From NCBI RefSeq assembly GCF_048984525.1, contig NZ_JBMGJC010000014.1, positions 37,060-101,059 on the forward strand: 64,000 nucleotides of DNA, in the 5' to 3' direction. Below, in pieces: positions 7,414 through 15,474 of the stretch (position 1 is the stretch's first letter; each line of letters starts with the position of its first letter). Position numbers and translations under genes: made by a program. Below the pieces are notes generated by a model. The model had not been told where the DNA came from. It saw nothing but the letters and a program-made list of their open reading frames with translations, and did no database searches. The DNA comes from Syntrophopropionicum propionicicum_A. Lineage in GTDB: Bacteria; Bacillota; Desulfotomaculia; Desulfotomaculales; Pelotomaculaceae.

Positions 7414-8997
7414 TTGAGCCTGAAGAGGGAAGCGGCATCCGGGTCGGATGTGGACGAGCGGCTGGCTGCCTTGATGACCAACTCCAACGCTGTCCGGGCT
7501 ATTGCCAGCGCGGTGGAGGGAACTCTCGGCCCCAAGGGGCTGGACACCATGCTTGTGGATAAATTCGGCGATGTGGTTATTACCAACGACGGTGTGACCA
7601 TATTGACCATGATGGAGGCGAACCATCCCGCGGCCAGGATGCTCATCAACATAGCGCGGGCGCAGCAGGAGGAAATCGGCGACGGCACCACCACGGCGAC
7701 CGTGATGGCCGGCGCCCTGGTAAGCTCCGGGGTGGAGCAGGTGGCGCGGGGAGTCCCGGTGGCCCGGGTGATTGAAGGGCTGCGGGTAGGCCTGAATAAG
7801 GCGCTGGAGATTATGCGCGAGCAGGCGCGCCGGGTGTCCGGCCTGGATGACGGGGCGGTCCGCCAGGTGGCGCTGATAGCAGGCCGCAGCCACGAGGACA
7901 TTGCCGACCTGGTGGTGCAGGCCGCGGTGATGATCGGCGAGGAGAAGCTGAAGGATAAAAATTTTAAGTTCTCAGATACAATTGTGGCGGAAGAGGGGGC
8001 TGATAATGAGGTCTTTATGGGCGTCATTGTTAACAAGGAACGGATAAGCCGCCAGATGCCCGGTGAATTGAGAAATATAAGCGTACTGGTTATTGACGAC
8101 GCCCTGGAGCCGGAGGAGATCGACGAGGAAGCCCTGCGCACCGAAGCGGGCTTTGCGCGCTACATGCAGCTGCAGGAGGAATTCAGCGGCAATTTAAAAA
8201 AAGTTGCGGCGCTCGGCGTAGGCCTGGTCCTCGTGGACCGCGGGGTCAGCGACACTGCCGAGGATATCCTGACTGACGCCGGAGTGATGGTGGTCCAGCG
8301 GGTGGCCAACAAGGAGCTGCGCAAGGCGGCGGAACACACCGGCGCCAGGATGCTGAAGCGCACCGGCCTGAAAAAGACGCGCGAGGACTTGGAAAAGTGC
8401 CTGGGCCGGGCCGATAGAGTGTATAACGACGAAAAACTCGAGCAGGTCTGGATCCTGGGCGGCGGCGGTAAGCCCATGGCCACGGTGCTGGTGGGGGCCG
8501 CCACTTCGGAAGTGGTGGGCGAAAGGGAGCGTATCGCCAGGGACGCGGCCGCGTCGGTGCAGTCAGCCATCAAAGGCGGTGTGGTCCCGGGCGGCGGGTC
8601 ACTGGAGCTGGCGGTAGCCCGCGAGGTGGAGAAAGTGCGCGAGGGCATCCGCGGCATGGCTGCTTACGGTGTGGACTGCGTGGTGGAAGCGCTGAAGCGC
8701 CCCCTGTCCCAGATTGCGGCCAATGCCGGGTTCAACCCGCTGGAAAAACTGGGTGACGTTATCGCCGCCCAGGCGGAAACGGGGAAAAACTCGCTGGCCA
8801 TCGACTGCGACAGCGGCCAGGTGGCGGATATGCTTGAAAGCGGGATTGTAGACCCGGCCGATGTGAAAATATATGCCCTGAGGGCTGCCGGTGAGGTGGC
8901 CGAGGCGATACTGAGGATAGATACCATTATCAAGAAACGCGAGGAAAAGGAAATTGAGAGAGACCTGCAGTCCAGGGAAAGCAGCAAAATGTTTTAG
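7414..8997 (+). CDS. Group III (archaeal-like) chaperonin in the dnaK operon
   Basis: A 527-residue ATP-driven chaperonin that resembles archaeal thermosome/CCT rather than GroEL. Visible motifs are TLGPKGLD (residues 37-44), VITNDGVTIL (about 56-65), GDGTTTATV (89-97) and a C-terminal PGGGSLELA block. Bacterial proteins of this type, found in Carboxydothermus and relatives, are called group III chaperonins, have a built-in lid, and do not need GroES. The start is taken as TTG at 7414, 9 bases after AGGAGG (7399-7404); a further in-frame TTG upstream lacks a ribosome binding site. It sits between hrcA and grpE, so it should be induced with DnaK and probably takes clients from it. No groES-like gene lies in the window. 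A GroEL pair elsewhere in the genome is possible. Confidence 0.92.
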   Translation: MSLKREAASGSDVDERLAALMTNSNAVRAIASAVEGTLGPKGLDTMLVDKFGDVVITNDGVTILTMMEANHPAARMLINIARAQQEEIGDGTTTATVMAGALVSSGVEQVARGVPVARVIEGLRVGLNKALEIMREQARRVSGLDDGAVRQVALIAGRSHEDIADLVVQAAVMIGEEKLKDKNFKFSDTIVAEEGADNEVFMGVIVNKERISRQMPGELRNISVLVIDDALEPEEIDEEALRTEAGFARYMQLQEEFSGNLKKVAALGVGLVLVDRGVSDTAEDILTDAGVMVVQRVANKELRKAAEHTGARMLKRTGLKKTREDLEKCLGRADRVYNDEKLEQVWILGGGGKPMATVLVGAATSEVVGERERIARDAAASVQSAIKGGVVPGGGSLELAVAREVEKVREGIRGMAAYGVDCVVEALKRPLSQIAANAGFNPLEKLGDVIAAQAETGKNSLAIDCDSGQVADMLESGIVDPADVKIYALRAAGEVAEAILRIDTIIKKREEKEIERDLQSRESSKMF

Positions 8998-9011
8998 CGA
9001 GGTGATTTTGA

Positions 9012-9653
9012 GTGGGCATGCATGATGAAGAAAAAGATCTGGAAAAGTTAAATGACGACTGCGGCGAATGTCAGCAGGACGGACCGGAAACGGTTTCTGC
9101 CGAAGGCGCCCAGGGCGCCGCGGAAGTAGAACCGGGCGGAGAAGCAGGGGGAACTGGGGGAGCCGGCGGGGAAGCGGCGGGTGAAAATGACCCCGCGGTC
9201 CTGCGAAAGATGCTGGCGGAACAAACGTCACGGGCCGATGAAAACTACGATCGCCTTATCCGGCTGCAGGCCGACTACGATAATTTCAGGCGCCGGACTC
9301 GCCAGGAAAAGGAAGAGATCTATAAATATACTTCCGAGAAGCTGGTCAGCGCGCTGCTGCCGGTACTGGACAACTTTGACCTGGCGCTGTCGGCTGAAGG
9401 CAACTCTATAGAAAGTTTTAAGTCCGGGGTGCAGATGATCTACAAGCAGTTGATGGATGTGCTGGCCGCGGAGGGGGTCGCGCATATTCCCGCTGTCGGC
9501 GAACAGTTTGATCCCCTGGTCCACGAGGCCGTGCTGCGGGCGGAATCGGATGAGCATCCCGACAACACGGTTATTGAAGAACTGCGGCGGGGTTATTATT
9601 TAAAGGACAAGGTGATCCGCCCTTCCATGGTTAAGGTAGTCAAGTCATTGTAA
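9012..9653 (+). CDS. grpE: Nucleotide exchange factor GrpE
   Basis: GrpE releases ADP from DnaK and acts as a thermosensor. The 213-residue product has an acidic, Gly/Ala-rich, low-complexity N-terminus (about residues 25-60), a long coiled coil (about 65-130 with ADYDNFRRRTRQEKEE) and the C-terminal beta domain ending GYYLKDKVIRPSMVKV, the family signature. The start is GTG at 9012 after GAGGTGAT (8999-9006). It follows the chaperonin by 14 bases and precedes dnaK by 32, and is part of the CIRCE operon. Confidence 0.96.
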   Translation: MGMHDEEKDLEKLNDDCGECQQDGPETVSAEGAQGAAEVEPGGEAGGTGGAGGEAAGENDPAVLRKMLAEQTSRADENYDRLIRLQADYDNFRRRTRQEKEEIYKYTSEKLVSALLPVLDNFDLALSAEGNSIESFKSGVQMIYKQLMDVLAAEGVAHIPAVGEQFDPLVHEAVLRAESDEHPDNTVIEELRRGYYLKDKVIRPSMVKVVKSL

Positions 9654-9685
9654 CAATGAATTTAATATAACGGGAGGTATAAGCA

Positions 9686-11536
9686 ATGTCTAAAGTAATA
9701 GGAATAGATCTGGGCACCACCAACTCCTGTGTGGCTGTGATGGAGGGCGGCGAAGCGGTGGTAATTCCAAACGCTGAGGGAGCGAGGACCACTCCATCGG
9801 TGGTGGGTTTCTCCAAGACCGGAGAGAGGCTGCTCGGGCAGGTGGCCAAAAGGCAGGCGGTGAGCAACCCGGACCGCACGGTTAGCTCTATAAAACGCCA
9901 TATGGGTACCGACTATAAGGTTACCATTGACGATAAAAACTACACGCCGCAGGAAATATCGGCGATGATCCTGCAAAAGCTTAAGGCGGACGCCGAAGCC
10001 TACCTGGGCGGCAAAGTGGACAAGGCGGTTATTACCGTGCCGGCCTATTTCAGCGATTCCCAGCGCCAGGCTACCAAGGACGCTGGTAAGATCGCCGGCC
10101 TGGAAGTGCTGCGCATCATCAACGAGCCGACCGCGGCCGCGCTGGCCTACGGGCTGGACAAGGAAGAGGAGCAGACAATATTGGTTTACGACCTCGGCGG
10201 CGGCACATTTGACGTTTCCATCCTGGAGCTGGGAGACGGAGTTTTCGAGGTCAAGGCCACCAGTGGCAACAACCGGCTGGGCGGCGACGACTTCGACCAG
10301 AGGGTTATCGACTACCTGGCCACGGAGTTTAAAAAAGAGTCCGGTATCGACCTGCGCAACGACAAGATGGCCATGCAGCGCCTGAAAGAGGCTGCTGAAA
10401 AAGCGAAGATCGAGCTTTCCGGAGTGGCCACGACTAATATCAATTTGCCGTTTATCTCGGCTGACGCCAGCGGGCCAAAACACCTGGACATCAACCTTTC
10501 CAGAGCCAAGTTTGAGGAAATGACGGCAGACCTGCTGGAAAAAACCATGGGCCCGACCCGCCAGGCGCTTTCAGACTCCGGGCTGGAGCCGAAAGACATC
10601 GACAAGATCCTGCTCGTGGGCGGCGCTACCCGGATGCCGGCTGTGCAGGAAGCCATCCGCAAGTTTTTGGGCAAGGAATCCCACAAGGGTATTAACCCCG
10701 ACGAGTGCGTCGCTATCGGCGCCGCCATCCAGGCGGGTGTCCTGGCCGGTGAGGTCAAGGACGTTTTGCTGCTGGATGTGACGCCGCTGTCCCTGGGTAT
10801 TGAAACGCTGGGCGGTGTGTTTACCAGGCTGATCGAGCGCAACACGACAATCCCGACCTCCAAGGGACAGACTTTCTCCACGGCGGCTGACGGGCAGACC
10901 ACTGTTGAAATACATGTGATCCAGGGTGAGAGGGCGATGGCCGCGGACAACAAGACCCTGGGCAGGTTTACCCTCACCGGGATCCCGCCGGCGCCTAGGG
11001 GTGTGCCCCAGATCGAGGTAAAATTTGATATCGACGTTAACGGCATCGTTAACGTTTCGGCCAAGGACATGGGCACCGGCAAAGAGCAAAGTATGACCAT
11101 CACCGCTACCACTAAACTTGAAGAAAACGATATAAACAGGATGGTTAAAGAAGCAGAGCAGCACGCTGCCGAGGACAAGGAGCGAAAAGAACAGGTAGAG
11201 ATCAGAAACCAGGCCGACAGTATGGTCTACCAGGCGGAAAAGACCATCAAGGACTTCAAGGACAAGGCTGACGCCGCGGCTATAGAAAAACTCCAGACTG
11301 CCACAGACGAGCTGAAAGAAGCTTTGAAGGGCACCGACACAGGAATGATTAAAACCAAGTTGGAGGCGCTGACCGGTCCTCTCTACGAGCTGACTGCTGC
11401 CATGTACCAGAAAACAGGGCAGGAGCAGGCGGCTCAGGGCCAGGCCGGAGATGGCGCCGGCACTGGCGGCGCTGCCGGGCAGGACCCCAAGGACAATGTC
11501 GTTGACGCCGACTACGAGGTCAAAGAAGACAAATAG
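9686..11536 (+). CDS. dnaK: Chaperone protein DnaK (Hsp70)
   Basis: Central Hsp70 chaperone of 616 residues. The ATPase domain begins IGIDLGTTNSCVAVMEGG and contains the phosphate-binding VYDLGGGTFDVS near residue 170 and the adenosine motif LVGGATRMPAV near 310. The linker DVLLLDVTPLSLGIE (about 355) leads to the peptide-binding domain, and the C-terminus is a Gly/Ala-rich tail ending EVKEDK. The ATG follows GGGAGG. It is the last gene of the CIRCE operon; dnaJ lies 456 bases downstream, beyond repeats and with its own apparent promoter. Confidence 0.98.
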   Translation: MSKVIGIDLGTTNSCVAVMEGGEAVVIPNAEGARTTPSVVGFSKTGERLLGQVAKRQAVSNPDRTVSSIKRHMGTDYKVTIDDKNYTPQEISAMILQKLKADAEAYLGGKVDKAVITVPAYFSDSQRQATKDAGKIAGLEVLRIINEPTAAALAYGLDKEEEQTILVYDLGGGTFDVSILELGDGVFEVKATSGNNRLGGDDFDQRVIDYLATEFKKESGIDLRNDKMAMQRLKEAAEKAKIELSGVATTNINLPFISADASGPKHLDINLSRAKFEEMTADLLEKTMGPTRQALSDSGLEPKDIDKILLVGGATRMPAVQEAIRKFLGKESHKGINPDECVAIGAAIQAGVLAGEVKDVLLLDVTPLSLGIETLGGVFTRLIERNTTIPTSKGQTFSTAADGQTTVEIHVIQGERAMAADNKTLGRFTLTGIPPAPRGVPQIEVKFDIDVNGIVNVSAKDMGTGKEQSMTITATTKLEENDINRMVKEAEQHAAEDKERKEQVEIRNQADSMVYQAEKTIKDFKDKADAAAIEKLQTATDELKEALKGTDTGMIKTKLEALTGPLYELTAAMYQKTGQEQAAQGQAGDGAGTGGAAGQDPKDNVVDADYEVKEDK

Positions 11537-11596
11537 CGTGTCACGGGGACGGTTCTCTTGACACGATCGTGTCAAGGGGACGGTTCTTCTGACACG
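11537..11596. repeat. Two R1 repeat units in direct orientation after dnaK
   Basis: Units 11537-11565 and 11568-11596 have the same orientation, are separated by AT, and start immediately after the dnaK stop codon. Each contains GGGGACGGTTCT flanked by CGTGTCA and TGACACG arms. Confidence 0.9.
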
Positions 11597-11879
11597 GTAA
11601 GCGTGTGGACTGTTCCCGGTTGCGACACCGGGGACGGTCTCTGTTGCCGCATTTGGAATGAGACTTGAGACGTGAGATGTAGGGCCGGCTTCAGCCGACC
11701 AACGTACGGCTTCTGCCGCACCTGTTGCCCTCACATGATGAGCAGCTGGTTTCAACGCCATGGAGCAGTATTAATATGTCGACACTTTGCGGCGGGATAA
11801 ATCCAGCCCTACAGCAAAATAACTTCAATACAACTCACGGCCCACGGCTCATTTAATGTTTCCGATGTGAAGTTTATAT
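11597..11879. repeat. Mixed repeat-rich intergenic region before dnaJ
   Basis: No gene is seen. Around 11619-11650 lies a TTGCGACACCGGGGACGGT copy of the R1 variant family. At 11660-11680 there are degenerate 7-base words (GAGACTT, GAGACGT, GAGATGT). R2 palindrome copies follow at 11679-11725 (GGCCGGCTTCAGCCGACC and ACGGCTTCTGCCGCA) and 11788-11813 (GCGGGATAAATCC then AGCCCTACAG). ACGGCCC, ACGGCTC heptamers recur near 11835-11850. Confidence 0.65.
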
Positions 11880-11909
11880 TTGTACCATTTCTGCAAGATC
11901 GTATATAAT
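11880..11909 (+). promoter_or_regulatory. Candidate sigma-A promoter for dnaJ
   Basis: TTGTAC (11880-11885) and a perfect TATAAT (11904-11909) are separated by 18 bases. No CIRCE operator follows it, so dnaJ may be transcribed outside HrcA control. Confidence 0.6.
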
Positions 11910-11939
11910 AGTATATCGTAGAGACTAGTATACCTTTTC

Positions 11940-11959
11940 AGGGGAATCATGGTTCCCCT
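11940..11959 (+). promoter_or_regulatory. Short hairpin in the dnaJ leader
   Basis: AGGGGAA (11940-11946) pairs with TTCCCCT (11953-11959) over a 6-base loop and is followed by a T-rich stretch (TTGCTTTGTTTATTTTG). It could be an attenuator or a weak terminator between the promoter and the dnaJ start at 11993. Confidence 0.45.
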
Positions 11960-11992
11960 TTGCTTTGTTTATTTTGACAAGGTGGTGGACTG

Positions 11993-13114
11993 ATGGCGAA
12001 GCAGGATTATTATGAACTGCTGGGTGTATCCCGCAGCGCTTCCACGGACGAGATAAAAAAGGCTTACCGAAAGCTGGCGCGCAAGTATCACCCCGACGCC
12101 AATCCCGATGACCCCAACGCGGAGGCCAAGTTTAAGGAAATCAGCGAGGCTTACGTGGTCTTGAGCGATCCTGAAAAGAGAGAGAATTACGACCGCTTTG
12201 GACATGCGGGAGTTGACGGGCAGGGTTTTGGCGGTTTTAACGGCTTTGGCGACTTCGGCGGCCTTGGAGATATTTTTGAAATGTTTTTCGGGAGCTCCGG
12301 CCGCAGGCGTTCCGGCCCTGAAAAAGGCGCGGATATAAGGGCTGAGCTTGAATTAACCTTAAATGAGGCTGCTTTTGGCCTGGAACGCGAAATCAAGGTC
12401 GCGCGCACCGAGACCTGCGGCACTTGCGGAGGCAGCGGGGCCGCGGCAGGCAGCAAGCCGGCGACATGCAGCGCCTGCGGCGGGACTGGCCAGGTCCAGT
12501 TTGCCCAAAACACACCTTTTGGCCGTATTGTCCAGTCACATACCTGTGACCGCTGCCGCGGCACTGGGAAAATTATTGAGAAGCCTTGCCCCACCTGCCG
12601 CGGTACCGGGCAGACCAGGAGAATGCGCAGCATAAAGGTTAAAGTCCCGCCGGGAGTTGATAACGGTTCCCGCCTGCGCGTCGCCGGTGAAGGTGAATCC
12701 GGGACAAGGGGAGGCCCAAGGGGCGACCTGTACGTTTATATTCACGTTAAACCGCACAAAGTATTCAAGAGGGAAGGCGACGACCTGATCTGCGAGCTGC
12801 CCATTTCATTTGTCCAGGCAGCCCTGGGCGATGAACTGGAAGTGCCCACACTGGAAGGCACTGCAAAATTAAAAGTGCCTGAAGGGACCCAGTCCGGGAC
12901 GATTTTCCGGATGAAGGGCAAAGGCGTGCCTAACGTGAGCGGGTTTGGCCGCGGAGACCAGCACGTCCTGGTCAAGGTCGTGACTCCGACCAAGCTGAGC
13001 GAGAAGCAGAAAAGCCTGCTGAAGGACTTCGCCAAAATGGGCGGAGAACACCAGAATATACCACAGGCTGACAAAAGCATTTTTGAGAAGGTTAAGGACG
13101 CTTTCATGGGTTAG
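11993..13114 (+). CDS. dnaJ: Co-chaperone DnaJ (Hsp40)
   Basis: A type I DnaJ of 373 residues that delivers clients to DnaK and stimulates its ATPase. The J domain (residues 1-70) contains the HPD tripeptide in KYHPDANPDD. A Gly/Phe-rich linker (FGGFNGFGDFGGLG) follows, then four CxxCxGxG zinc motifs (CGTCGGSG, CSACGGTG, CDRCRGTG, CPTCRGTG, about residues 140-210) and the C-terminal substrate domains. The ATG is preceded by GGTGG. It is separated from dnaK by a repeat-rich spacer holding its own promoter-like sequence. Confidence 0.97.
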   Translation: MAKQDYYELLGVSRSASTDEIKKAYRKLARKYHPDANPDDPNAEAKFKEISEAYVVLSDPEKRENYDRFGHAGVDGQGFGGFNGFGDFGGLGDIFEMFFGSSGRRRSGPEKGADIRAELELTLNEAAFGLEREIKVARTETCGTCGGSGAAAGSKPATCSACGGTGQVQFAQNTPFGRIVQSHTCDRCRGTGKIIEKPCPTCRGTGQTRRMRSIKVKVPPGVDNGSRLRVAGEGESGTRGGPRGDLYVYIHVKPHKVFKREGDDLICELPISFVQAALGDELEVPTLEGTAKLKVPEGTQSGTIFRMKGKGVPNVSGFGRGDQHVLVKVVTPTKLSEKQKSLLKDFAKMGGEHQNIPQADKSIFEKVKDAFMG

Positions 13115-13134
13115 CTTGCACAGAGTGCGAAAAG

Positions 13135-13163
13135 TGTGTCAAGGGGACGGTTCTCTTGACACG
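13135..13163. repeat. Single R1 repeat unit after dnaJ
   Basis: One 29-bp unit (core AAGGGGACGGTTCTCTTGAC) lies 20 bases after the dnaJ stop and just before the tandem duplication. Confidence 0.88.
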
Positions 13164-13167
13164 TTTT

Positions 13168-13485
13168 TATACTGAATTAGATAACGGGGAATTTCTTAAT
13201 ACCGCATAAGGGCTTACTGGTTAGGTTCCTGACCGGTACTTAAACCGGCACTCGTTAATGGAGCGTGTCAGAAGAACCGTCCCCTTGACACGATCGTGTC
13301 AGAAGAACCGTCCCCTTGACACGATATATACTGAATTAGATAACGGGGAATTTCTTAAATACCGCATAAGGGCTTACTGGTTAGGTTCCTGACCGGTACT
13401 TAAACCGGCACTCGTTAATGTAGCGTGTCAGAAGAACCGTCCCCTTGACACGATCGTGTCAGAAGAACCGTCCCCTTGACACGAT
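13168..13485. repeat. 159-bp tandem duplication carrying R1 pairs
   Basis: The stretch from TATACTGAATTAG at 13168 recurs at 13327 with only a one-base insertion and one substitution noticed. Each copy ends in two same-orientation R1 units (13264-13292 and 13295-13323; 13424-13452 and 13455-13483). There is no gene. The right end abuts the ribosome binding site of prmA. Confidence 0.9.
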
Positions 13486-13500
13486 ATGGAGGATATGATT

Positions 13501-14427
13501 GTGGAATGGTTGGAAATCGCGGTGCGCACCCCTGCCGACGGGGTCGAGCCGGTTTCGGAAATTTTTATAGAAATGGGCGCTGGCGGGGTTGTTATAGAAG
13601 ATCCCGCCCTTATTCTTCAATACGAACGTAAAACACATCCTGACGAATGGGCTGTCTCGGAACAACCGGAAGAGAACGGCCTGAGCCTGGTAAAAGCCTA
13701 CCTGCCCTTGGAGGACGGCTGGCCAGGCAGGGTTGAAGAAATAAGAAGCCTGGTAAGCCAGCTGGGCCTTGCCCCCATGCCTGAAATAGCGACGCGTGCC
13801 GTGGCTGAGGAAGATTGGGCCGAGGCATGGAAAAAGTATTATAAGACTGTGCGTGTAGGGCGGCGGCTGGTGATAAAACCGTCCTGGGAGGAATATCAAC
13901 CGCTGGAAGGCGATCTCGTCATCGAAATGGACCCCGGCATGGCTTTTGGCTGCGGCACCCACGCCACGACTGCGCTCTGCCTGACGCTGCTTGAAAAATA
14001 TGTGCGGACGGGCATCACTGTGTACGACATAGGGACAGGTTCAGGCATCCTGGCCGTGGCGGCGGCCAGGCTCGGAGCGGGACGGGTGTACGCGGTCGAC
14101 CTGGATCCGGTGGCCTGCAAGACGGCGGCGGAAAATGTCGAAAGAAATAATGCCGGCGGCGTGGTCAGCGTAAGACAGGGCAACCTGGCGGAGCTCCTGG
14201 AAAACGGGGCCGACCTGGTTGTCGCCAATATCATTGCCGACGTTATCGCCGGCTTTGCTCCCCAGGCCGCGGCCATTCTCAAACCCGGCGGGGTCTTTAT
14301 CGCTTCCGGGATTATCCGGGAGAAGGCGGATATGGTGCGGAGGGCGCTTGAAGCAGCCGGCCTTTCAGTATGCGAGGACCTGGAGGACGGGCTGTGGATC
14401 GCCCTTGTGGCCAGGAAAGAGAGCTAA
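13501..14427 (+). CDS. prmA: Ribosomal protein L11 methyltransferase
   Basis: PrmA is the SAM-dependent methyltransferase that modifies ribosomal protein L11. About 308 residues. The N-terminal domain starts MEWLEIAV, as in the family, and the Rossmann domain holds YDIGTGSGILAVAAA (SAM motif I, about residue 177) and an NIIAD-type motif (VVANIIADVI, about 240). The start chosen is GTG13501, 8 bases after GGAGG (13488-13492); the in-frame ATG13495 is only 2 bases from that site. The ribosome binding site abuts the last R1 repeat, so the duplication replaced all nearby upstream sequence. Confidence 0.94.
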   Translation: MEWLEIAVRTPADGVEPVSEIFIEMGAGGVVIEDPALILQYERKTHPDEWAVSEQPEENGLSLVKAYLPLEDGWPGRVEEIRSLVSQLGLAPMPEIATRAVAEEDWAEAWKKYYKTVRVGRRLVIKPSWEEYQPLEGDLVIEMDPGMAFGCGTHATTALCLTLLEKYVRTGITVYDIGTGSGILAVAAARLGAGRVYAVDLDPVACKTAAENVERNNAGGVVSVRQGNLAELLENGADLVVANIIADVIAGFAPQAAAILKPGGVFIASGIIREKADMVRRALEAAGLSVCEDLEDGLWIALVARKES

Positions 14428-14455
14428 TCTGTTGAAAATAGGGAGGTGTTAAGTA

Positions 14456-14659
14456 ATGCCATTCGTCAATATAAAAATAACAAATGAAGGGGCCACCGCG
14501 GAACAAAAAGCCAAACTTATCCAGGGGGTCACCAGGCTGCTGGCGGACACGCTGGGAAAAAACCCGCAAACCACGGTAGTTGTAATTGAAGAAGTCGACA
14601 CGGACAACTGGGGTATCGGGGGAGAGACCGTGACGAGCCGAAGAGCGCAGGGCAAATGA
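14456..14659 (+). CDS. 4-oxalocrotonate tautomerase family protein
   Basis: A 67-residue protein of the 4-OT family of small beta-alpha-beta tautomerases. It starts MPFVNIKITNEG, placing the catalytic Pro directly after the initiator Met, and has the usual length and a single helix (AEQKAKLIQGVTRLL). GGGAGG precedes the ATG at 14456. It overlaps the next gene rsmE by 4 bases, so both are translated from one message. The true substrate is unknown; many members in anaerobes have no aromatic-degradation context, as here. Confidence 0.9.
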   Translation: MPFVNIKITNEGATAEQKAKLIQGVTRLLADTLGKNPQTTVVVIEEVDTDNWGIGGETVTSRRAQGK

Positions 14660-15474
14660 AAGAGACTAACGCCCCCCGCTTTTTTGTGGACCCCGGCAGC
14701 ATTAAAGATGGCCTGGCCCGCATAACAGGGCCGGACGTGGTACATATAACAAGAGTCCTCCGCCTGGGGGCAGGCAGTACTGTTGTTGTCCTTGACGGCA
14801 GGGGCAGGTCCTACGAGGCTGAGATCCAAAGCTCCGGCAGGGACGAGGTCGTCTGCGGGATTATAAAAGAGCTTATGACGGCCCCGGCCTGCCCCGTGAA
14901 GGTTACCCTCGTGCAGGGCATTCCCAAGGGCGACAAAATGGATATAATTATACAAAAGGGGACCGAGCTCGGTGTCAGCCGGGTTATCCCCCTGATCTGC
15001 CGGCGGGCTGTGGTTAAACTGGAAGGCGAGCGCATGTCCAGGAAAGTTGAGCGCTGGCAGCGGATAGCCCTTGAGGCGGCAAAACAGTGCCGCCGCCCGG
15101 ATGTGCCCGAGGTAAGCGAGCCGGCGGAACTGGACGGTGTGCTGGCCGGACTGCCGGAGCAATGTGTGGCGCTCATTCCCTGGGAGGAAGAAAATACAGT
15201 TTCGCTAAAAGATATTTTGTATAATAACAACGCGGTTGTGGAAATATATGTATTTATCGGCCCCGAGGGAGGTTTTACCCCCGCTGAGGTCGAACAGGCG
15301 CGGTCGGCGGGCGTCCGGCCGGTAACACTGGGGCCGCGTATTCTTCGTACAGAGACTGCCGGCATCGCTGTTTTGACAATGGTCCTCTGCCGGTGGGGAG
15401 ATCTCGGAGGGATGGTCAATGACAAAGAAGAGGGTGGCGGTATACACCCTGGGATGCAAGGTCAACCAGTATGA
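14656..15474 (+). CDS. rsmE: 16S rRNA (uracil-1498-N3)-methyltransferase
   Basis: RsmE methylates U1498 of 16S rRNA. The 272-residue product has an N-terminal PUA-like domain (RFFVDPGSI at the start) and a C-terminal SPOUT knot with IGPEGGFTPAEVE (about residue 200) and LGPRILRTETA (about 225), both diagnostic. Family members usually end soon after that; here some 20-25 extra residues (MVNDKEEGGG...) read through the start of mtaB in another frame, a 56-base overlap. ATGA overlap with the tautomerase gene at 14656 supports the start. Confidence 0.95.
   Translation: MKETNAPRFFVDPGSIKDGLARITGPDVVHITRVLRLGAGSTVVVLDGRGRSYEAEIQSSGRDEVVCGIIKELMTAPACPVKVTLVQGIPKGDKMDIIIQKGTELGVSRVIPLICRRAVVKLEGERMSRKVERWQRIALEAAKQCRRPDVPEVSEPAELDGVLAGLPEQCVALIPWEEENTVSLKDILYNNNAVVEIYVFIGPEGGFTPAEVEQARSAGVRPVTLGPRILRTETAGIAVLTMVLCRWGDLGGMVNDKEEGGGIHPGMQGQPV

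Noticed and set aside
7414..8997. Ordinary GroEL
   Set aside because: The GDGTTT and TLGPKGLD context, lack of groES and overall pattern follow the thermosome-type chaperonins.
13264..13483. CRISPR array made of R1 units
   Set aside because: Units are only 2 bp apart or belong to a tandem duplication; there are no spacer-length unique segments and no cas genes.
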